64,000 nucleotides of DNA from positions 46,284,001 to 46,348,000 of the forward strand of contig CM060842.1 in NCBI GenBank assembly GCA_030762175.1. Direction: 5' to 3'. Below, one piece after another: positions 56,297-64,000 of the stretch. The stretch is from Metallyticus violacea. Lineage: Eukaryota > Arthropoda > Insecta > Mantodea > Metallyticidae. Made by a program: the position numbers and the translations under genes. How positions within the stretch are numbered: the stretch's first letter is position 1; each line of letters opens with the position of its first letter. The notes under the pieces are model-generated. The model ran no database searches and was not told where the DNA came from. It worked only from the letters and a program-made list of their open reading frames with translations.

Positions 56297-56560
56297 ACCA
56301 CCAGGGATGGCCAAGGTCATTAAAGTGCAGACTCTTCATCTGGGATTTCATTCCCACCAGGACTATTCTCGCTAACTGAAGTTTTTTTCCAGGTTTTCCT
56401 CAGTCCTCATAAATGGAAAATGCTGGGGAAGTATCCCAAACTTAGGCCTGGAACTTTCCTTCCTTAAAAAAAAATCCTCTCTCAGCTTATCATTTTATTT
56501 CATGTATCATCAATGTCCACTGCCTGTGATGCTTCATTAGTTAAAATGGGCATTTTAATA
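56297..56560 (+). mobile_element. SINE family A, copy 6
   Basis: CACCAGGGATGGCCAAGGTC, diverged B box, body TTTTCCTCAGTCCTCATAAA and TAGGCCTGGAACTTTCCTTC. About 180 bp past the polyadenylation signal of the host gene. Confidence 0.85.
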
Positions 56561-58837
56561 ATATTAATTATGCTGCATACCTAATTTTAGGTTTAGTCAT
56601 TCTTGTTTATATTTAAGTAATCATAGTATGAAATTTTGTATTAAAAGTATTATATATGTAACTATAATACAAATTTGGCAATTTTCATGTCATATTTTTG
56701 ATTAGTTTGATGAATAAATTGAACTTGGAAATACCTAATTATTTTCATACATTTATGTATCATAAAATTACCATTTTTGTGGGCTTATACTGCAAATATG
56801 CTGAATTATTATTACTTCATTTATTTACACCATATTTTTAAAAATTATGTGGGGGTTGAAATTTTAATGGCAGACACAGTTACATATTTCTAAGTTGCAA
56901 TGTTCTTCAATGTAGTACCCAGCATTGTGTAAAGCCTACTGCCAGTGATGTGGAACATTTCGCATGCCTGTTATATTGATAACTCAGATAGAATATCCAC
57001 TGTTTAAAGCATCTCTGGAACAGTTCTGAAATGAATGTCACGAACTAGTTAGTTCCTTTATCATAGGAATAAAATTGAAATTAAAGGGGCTGAAGTCAAT
57101 CCCAAAGCAGCCACATCATTGGTGCATGCACTTGAGCATCGGCATCCAAAATGATAGGTATATCCGGCAGAAAATGTTGCTGCTTTAATTTTACAGTTGG
57201 TCATAAATTATGTTCTAAAAATGAACAGTAATACTATGCATTGATTGTCTGCCCTCAGAGTATTATATCTGTTAGGGTAACACCATTGCAGTCATATGCT
57301 GTAGCTTAACTTTTAATTTTGTGGTGGTGATAATGATGCTACTCATTTGACTGGCATTTCATTTTTGTCTTGCATGTTCTGGCATATGTCTCATCATAAG
57401 AAAGCCTGCATGTATTATATTATTTATGTAGCTAAATTATATATATTGTCTTATACATATACATATATTTTATTTATTTTCATCCAAATAATCAATTATT
57501 GATGTAGGACAAATCAATTAAATTACAATAATTGGGTAAACAAAACATTTCATAGTATAAAATTAGGAATACAAATATAAATATAATTAATAATAAATAA
57601 ATTAATGAATTAATTACTTCATTTGTTTATTAATTCACTAAAACAAGTATATTTATTTTGGGAGACATCAATAGTACATATGTACACATATTATTTAAAC
57701 TATAAGGAAATAAATATTTTTTAACATCTTGGGGTAAATGTTAGTGATATGTTCAAATTTGGTAGATATTATACAAAATTATATTTTTATGATTAAAACT
57801 TATATATAAGACTGTTTTATGACTTGTAATAATAATCTGTCTTTGTTTCATGTATTATAATCATGAGTTTGAAAAAAAAATATATTGTCATATGTACTGC
57901 CAAAAGGTGCATCAAATTTATACTTTTGAAAATTGATAGGTAACAAGCTAAATTCATTTGGTTTCCAATTTTGAATTTTAGCTTAACTTGATTCCTTAGA
58001 AAATTCCTGTCACACAGAGTTGGAAAGTCCTAAACACCTATGTACTGTTTTCTCATTGACTGATATAATTCAAATTTAGGGCGGTGACACACCTTATTTG
58101 ATATAGTTTGTGTCACAATGTAGAGAACTCTCTGAGCACCCATAAAACAATATATGAAGAAGCAGAGCCATTGCTCTGTATTCTGAAGGCTCTTTGTATT
58201 CCAAAGGACTGACAGTCATTGTCTACAAATTCCCTGGGTACTTCAATGTCATATTCCTGCAAGGTGAGGACAAGTCAGGGGCTATCACTTTTTAATTATA
58301 ACTTGAACTGGGGTCATGCCCCATCAATAATAAATCAGTTGTCATGGGCATACTGTAGTTTACTTCTACCACCATTCCCTAAGTCACAATTTTAGTTGTG
58401 GCATGAGATAGAGTAACTTTGTAGTAACCTTTGCACAAGAGTAAGGTTTCATTCTGACCCTTTGTTTAATATATTGGATTTCATTTGTAATTTCTATTTT
58501 TTTTTACATATATTTTCAGTGTAGATTTAAGTGTTCTTGCTTTATCATGATATGTGATGCTGTTACAATAGTGTTACTGTTTCTTTGTTTCATAGCCCTG
58601 GTTGCCTTCTTTATTTTGTTTTTCGAACAACAGGTTTCATACTAGCTCTTGGCTGGTGTATATTCAGAGGTTCTCGTCAATTACATGGATTTGCGGCAAC
58701 AATATGATAGCTACAGCCCTACTAGTACCGAGATCCATTTTATCAGGAATATTTGGCAACTCTGGGTGAAAATTACGATATTTATAGCACTGCCTTAAAA
58801 TACGTGAGGGTCATTTCATCAGAGTTATCAGCTGTTT
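56561..58837. other. AT-rich spacer with possible transposon debris
   Basis: About 56870-57200 reads on the minus strand like the end of a mariner transposase, and 57900-58080 may hold LINE debris, but neither is firm. 58600-58837 may be the 5' untranslated part of the Gypsy element. No LTR was identified. Confidence 0.3.
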
Positions 58838-60568
58838 ATGTCCAAAATTCGTATAAGGGCTAGTCGTCGGTTAAAGGACCAGCAATCTGCAACTTATTTT
58901 CCGATTAGACAGCGCAGTCTCAGTGTCAGGGATTTAGCATTTGCGATTCCTGAAAGGCAACTTTCGCGATTTCCTTCCCCTGTTTACATCCGTACTGTAT
59001 CAGTTAACGATTCAGATATGACTACATCCTCATATTCGGAATTACAACTCGCAATTGAGGCACAGCAGGGTGCATTAGCATCCGCGGCACCATTTGCTCG
59101 CACTTATATTGATCCTGGCCTGATTGAGGGTAAGCACGACCAGGATGTACGAGCTTACATTTAAAATTTCGGAACTACTGCTACAGCTAATGGTTGGAAT
59201 GCAGAACAGAAACAAAACATTCTACCTTGCTATTTGCGGGGTGCCGCAGCTAACTGGTATGGCTTTTGTACCGCGCCACTCTCATTTCACTTGAGACGTA
59301 CTAGGGTAGGGCCTGGAGAAAGCATTTGTCCAGTTGGCTCAAGAGGACATATTGGAGTTCCGCCTTTACCAGAAGGCTAGGACATCTCCGAGCCTACAGA
59401 GCATTACATTCACGACATACTGGCGTTTGCGACCAGGGTAAATCCGGACATGACAGAACCTGAGCGCGTCCGTCATATCTTTCTTGGACTAAAACCTTCG
59501 TTGATGGAGCAGATCTTACCTGCTGACCCTAAATCAGAAGAGGGACTGATTAAGGTGTGTGCGTCGTATAAAGTCGGCCAGATCCAATGGGTTGACCTAG
59601 CAACCCTGGCCAACCAAAGCCAGTATCCTCAGGTCGCACGGTGTTGAGTTGGAGACCCCTTGATTCCCTGGCGCAGTAAATAAAGACCCCGAGAAAGCAG
59701 ATAGAGAGATGACAAACTCCTTCAAACCTAGGAGTTCTAACTAACCTCAAGGAACCGCCTATAACCACGGCTATGGAGCAGGGCTTGATCGAGGAGGTTT
59801 TATTAATAGGGCCCGCGGCACAAGAGAACGTGGACATTTCTTCGCCTATCGGTCCACGGATGGAAGACCTATCTGTTTTACATGTAAACCTGTCCATGTA
59901 TCACTGAATTGTCGAGATTTCGGACGCTCAAACGGGCAAAGCACACACACACTGCTGCACACTCCTTTCCGGAGGGCCACATAAGAGTAGTAAATCCGGC
60001 GAATGTATTAACAGCAAAATGTACCGTTAATAATATGCCGCTGAAGGTTTTATTTGATATAGGGAGCTCAGTCAGTATCATTAATGAAAGTTATGTTAAT
60101 TCCCATACGTTTCCTGTGTCACAATCACTGATATTACGTACAGTTACTAATACATTGGTCGACATTTCTTTCTCTATCGAACAACAATTTGAACTAAATG
60201 GGGTCCATTTGTGAAAGAAGTTTTGATTGTTAAAGATTTTATTCACAACTTCCTGTTGGGAATTGACTTTTTGAAGCGGTGGTTATTCTGGCGCCACTAT
60301 TTCCTGAAGATGACGAATAGTTTGCAGTTTATTGTTAATTGCAGTGAAAAAGTGGATTGTCCCTTGGTCCAAGTTTTAGTAGAACCCAAGAAAGAGGAAC
60401 AATCATGTAAGGCATTTTGTAAAAAAAGACATTCACCTACCCCTTTTCTCTAAGTGAGATGTGAGCGTGCAGTTTTCTTCCAAGCAGACAGGGTTAGTCA
60501 TGTTCGAACCTTTTGACACTATTAAACATAAAAATGGTATAGATATGACCCTTGATATGTTTAATTTG

Positions 60569-60775
60569 TGGATGCTCTTTAACATCTCAGGTCGTCAGCA
60601 TCCCATTCAATATAGGGCGTGAAACGGCAGACAAATCTGTACTTCACGGCTGTACTTCCCTTCCGAAGGAAGCCATACTTAGGATTTTTACGCCTGAAAA
60701 AGTCCATCGATCCTGGCCGATCTTGGGTTTACTAGGCAAATATGGTTACCACTACACCACCAGAATAGACATAAA
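60569..60775 (-). mobile_element. SINE family B, copy 3, internally deleted
   Basis: Plus strand GATGCTCTTTAACATCTCAG at the left is the tail and TGGTTACCACTACACCACCA at the right is the reversed A box. It is shorter than copies 1 and 2 and lacks most of the B box and a middle part. Nested in Gypsy. Confidence 0.8.
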
Positions 60776-61007
60776 TATGACCCCCTATTATGTGTGACGC
60801 TAATAGAGATCATGCCATATATTGTGTGTAACTATACAGCAGAACCCAAGACTCTTTAGCTGGATCACTTTGGCTCATGTGCACGATGTTGCACTGATAC
60901 AGGCCACTAATTGACAGACACAGGACGTCAAGGATTTTAAGGCCCAGGACGCAAATTTTCATTTGAACTGTAAATTGTTAGTAATGGAGCGCCAAAACAT
61001 GCAGCGA

Positions 61008-61280
61008 CCGCCACGGGTGGCCGAGGTCGTTAAGGCGCGAGATCGTGAGCGGGAGGTTCGATTCCCACCAGGACCGTCCTTTCTGACTGGGTTTTCCCCC
61101 AAGTTTTCCTGGGTCCTCATAAATGGCAAATGCCGGGTAATTCCCTAAACATAGGCCTGGAACACTTCCTTCCTTAAAAAATCTTTCCTAATTTATCATT
61201 TCATCTCATATATCATCAGTGTCCATCGCCTGTGATACCTCAGTAGTTAAAACGGGTGTTGAACACTATTAAAAAAATAC
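61008..61280 (+). mobile_element. SINE family A, copy 7, young
   Basis: CGCCACGGGTGGCCGAGGTC, GTTAAGGCGCGAGATCGTGA, B box GGTTCGATTCCCACC, body and an A7 tail. CpGs mostly intact, and with copy 2 it looks closest to the family consensus. Nested in Gypsy. Confidence 0.9.
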
Positions 61281-62400
61281 ATCCTGTTGCTCTGTACAGG
61301 CACTTATTTTCCACTAAATCACAGGAGCTAGGAGCAACCGATAAAAATATAAGTTACTCATCCCACACCTATAAAACAATGTTCCTATCGGATGTCCCAA
61401 AAAGGACGAGAGGTGATTAACGCTCAGGCGGAAGAAATGTTGCAGGCAAGGATTGTTACGGAATCTAGGAGTCCTGGGCCTTTCCGGTGGTCCTTGTAAA
61501 GAAGAAAAGTGGGGATTTCCGTTTTTGTGTAGATTACCGTAAACTGAATGCCAATATTGAGACGTCATCGTACCATTTGCCATTAATTGATGATCTACTA
61601 GGTTATCTAGGTAACTCTAAGTGGCGTTGCACATTAGATGTATTGAGCGCCTATTTTCAAGTTCCTATAACGGAGGACAATAAGAAATACACAGCATTCG
61701 TGATTCCCGAAGGCTGTTATCAATTTAAACGCCTAAGCTTCGGCTTATCCAATGCTCCGAGATCCTTTTCCTGGATAGCCAGTAAACAATTGGGAAATCT
61801 AAAATGTATACAAAAACATTAATTTATTTGAACGACATAGTTGTGATCGAAACATCTTTTGAGATTAGTTATGAACCTAAAAACTGTTTTCTCAGGTTGG
61901 AGAAACATAATTTTAAGCTTTAACATAAATGCTTCTTAGTCATGTCTCATATTATTAAGTTGCTGGGGCTTGAAGTATCTGAAAGGTACATTGGGCCTGA
62001 CAAAGATAAGCTTAAAGCTACCACCTGTTCCAAAATCTGTGAGAGACGTACGCAGAATATTAGCGTTATTTAGTTTGTATAGACGTTTTATTCATAATTT
62101 TGCATCTATTGCACCTTTTACACCTACTTACGCGTAAAAACCATAGTTTTGAATGGACAACAGTCTACCAAGAATCATTTGGTAAACTGAAGGATTTGTT
62201 GACTAATGTACTTGTTTTTTTGGCACATTATATGCCTGGGGATTATACTGAATTCCACTGCAATGCAAGTGGCATAACCATATGGACTGCCTTGCTTCAA
62301 CGTGTAAACAATGAGCTGTATCCAATTTGCTATTGCTCAAGGACTCAACAAATATGAGAGGAACTACAGTGTCTCGGAATTAGAATTGCAAGCGATTGTG

Positions 62401-64000
62401 TAGGGTAACGCACTTACGTCCAAGGAAGTATTTAAGGGGGAGGGTCCGGACCCCCCCCCCCAAATGAATTTTAATAAAAAAATTAAACAATTAATATAGT
62501 TTGAAAAACAGTGAAAAAGTTTATTCAAGCTTCTCATCTTAGTATCTCAACACAGTCATTCTGTCATACAGTTTCAAAGGCTGTGCGGAACAAACGAGCA
62601 ATAAAAGCGAGTCACCGCTCCGGTTCAGCACACGTCTCTTGTAACTTTTTGCATTCCTTATTTCCAAACATTCCATAAACCCAAAGTCACTTGTGGAAGG
62701 TGAGGTACAGTCAGTTGACTGACAATTCATGAGGAGCATTATGGTTCTACTAATGGTTCATGCCACGGCAATACAATAATAATATAGTACAGTACGTAAC
62801 ACTAAATACTATGCATATTACCAACGTCCTACCTAATTGAGATGTAACTTAATAAAATAATTCTTTTCTATAATATAGATATATATTTTGAAAAGTCTAA
62901 ACCTATTTATTAATGCATGCATGAGGACTCGTGTATAATGTTCGTTAACGTCAAGTGCTGCAGACTTTTAAAGATAACGTTAAAATATAAGTTATGGTCA
63001 TGATAATATAAAGGTTAAGTCTATTTTTTTGTCCAAACTAAGAATTTTTCCTCATGTGCCAATTACAAAATGATGCTATACTATCACTCATTCATACTAA
63101 CTCTCGACATATGATGATAAAGATGATTATGAATGTGGTCAAATGATTTCCGGGCCTAAATTTTCCCAACATTTGATCAAGGGTGGGAACTGTATACAAT
63201 ATGACCCACCTAAGAAACAAAAAATAACCACTCAATATTTAATTCTCAAAATAAATGCAATAATAAATAATAAACATACAAAAGAAAAATATTACTAAAA
63301 CACTGGAATAATCAAATGAAACTGTTACTACAACTCTCTATTGTGCTCCCGACTATACACACACCACTGTCGTTCAAAATTCAATTTTTTAAACTGAAAG
63401 GAAGTTGGGGCTATTGCTGGGTCGTTCACCTTACCAGGCCAGTAAGCAAACATTTCTAGTGTTGGTTGTGTGCTGTGACAAACTAAAAAGTGGTTTGGGA
63501 AACATGAAGAGGAACGCCATAATCGATAGCTTTTTCAAACCTACGAATGAAGTTAATTCTGATGGTGATGAAGTCAAAGCTCATATTGAAACGTGTCATG
63601 CTAGTACGGGCAATAAAGAATTGAGCAGTTTCCCACAGATTAGTACCGGTAGTGACATTGGTCTGTTGGTACAAGAAACAAACTATATTAACATTTCTAG
63701 AGATGTTAGGTGTGACATGCTGACAACCGATTTGAGGCCTGATAAATCATTCGTGTTTCCTATACGATTGTATGTGTCTAAGAGGTTCGCATTTCAAAAT
63801 AAGTGGCTGGATAGGTACGGTTGGCTAACATATTCAGAAGTGAAGATGGTGCTTACTGCCGTTATTGCGTCCTCTTTTGTAAGCAAGGCGTAGGTGGTCA
63901 TCACAACTTGGGATATTTGGTGACAAAGTCATTCTGTAAATGAAAGGATGCTATAGAAGCATTTAACAAACATTAGGCAACTGGTTGTCATAAAGACTGT
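62401..64000 (+). mobile_element. hAT-like element (ZMYM/TTF-type transposase), cut by window edge
   Basis: The left part has AAGGGGGAGGGTCCGGACCC, a sequence typical of some hAT ends. Transposase begins at about 63504 (MKRNAIIDSFFKPTNE) and has FPIRLYVSKRFAFQNKWLDR and YGWLTYSE, then after a frame change GAYCRYCVLFCKQGV: the TTF-type zinc finger (W...YPWL.YS...DGA.C..C). The catalytic and dimerisation parts would lie beyond 64000. 62470-63400 is non-coding. Confidence 0.7.

Larger units (their letters stand above)
58838..62400 (+). mobile_element. Ty3/Gypsy LTR retrotransposon, broken
   Basis: Gag: ORF from 58838, then after a stop LRGAAANWYGF and PERVRHIFLGLKPSLMEQIL. Protease near 60040: VLFDIGSSVSII (usual D(T/S)G, here DIG). 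RT 61487-61822: VVLVKKKSGDFRFCVDYRKL, CTLDVLSAYFQV and FGLSNAPRSFS. RNase H: FHCNASGITIW and SVSELELQAIV near 62385. Stops and frame breaks throughout; integrase and LTRs were not seen. Two SINEs sit between protease and RT, and a hAT element cuts it at about 62401. Confidence 0.88.

Noticed and set aside
58580..58640. Possible exon after TTTGTTTCATAG with a following GT
   Set aside because: It lies after the stop and polyadenylation signal of the host gene, has no recognisable protein match and is next to the Gypsy element.

Overview
This is AT-rich nuclear DNA from an animal. Genes are split by spliceosomal introns, and the introns are packed with SINEs, LINEs, Penelope-like elements and mariner, pogo and hAT fossils. 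An arthropod is the best guess, because two LINEs have Jockey-type gag-like ORF1s; this is inference, and I cannot name the class or species. No bacterial-style operon, CRISPR array or intact non-coding RNA gene is visible.

One host gene spans almost the whole window on the + strand. Fourteen exons between 1212 and 56055 encode about 580 residues of a cation/Ca2+ exchanger of the mitochondrial Na+/Ca2+ exchanger type (NCLX/SLC8B1-like). The order is: Cys-rich luminal segment, first helix, alpha-1 repeat, transmembrane segments, acidic loop, transmembrane segments, alpha-2 repeat, C-terminal helices, stop at 56053-56055, and AATAAA at 56118. The start exon was not found and is probably upstream of the window. 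Splice phases agree at every junction except the one between the exons ending at 28907 and starting at 33178. One intron appears to use a GC donor. The ion-binding motifs are strongly altered compared with the family.

The introns hold layered transposon debris. At 0-10.4 kb: a Penelope-like (PLE) GIY-YIG fragment, a mariner fossil and two SINE families. At 10.4-24.8 kb: a foldback repeat, two inverted copies of a pogo-like relic, and two GC-richer Jockey-like LINEs head-to-head around an (ATT)n tract. The minus-strand LINE carries two tandem 5S-rRNA-like units upstream of ORF1 and has a SINE inserted inside ORF1. At 24.9-43.4 kb: PLE copies in both orientations, a second LINE type and tandem duplications. 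At 43.6-55.8 kb: a hAT fossil, a PLE end followed by a hammerhead-ribozyme-like motif, a TA-flanked mariner relic ending 38 bp before an exon, more LINE and mariner debris, and SINEs.

Downstream of the host gene (56.1-64 kb) are a SINE, a broken Ty3/Gypsy element (gag, protease, RT, RNase H) containing two SINEs, and a hAT element that interrupts the Gypsy RNase H and runs off the right edge. All transposon ORFs seen carry stops, frameshifts or truncations; the best preserved is a 261-codon PLE C-terminal ORF with a GIY-YIG domain.
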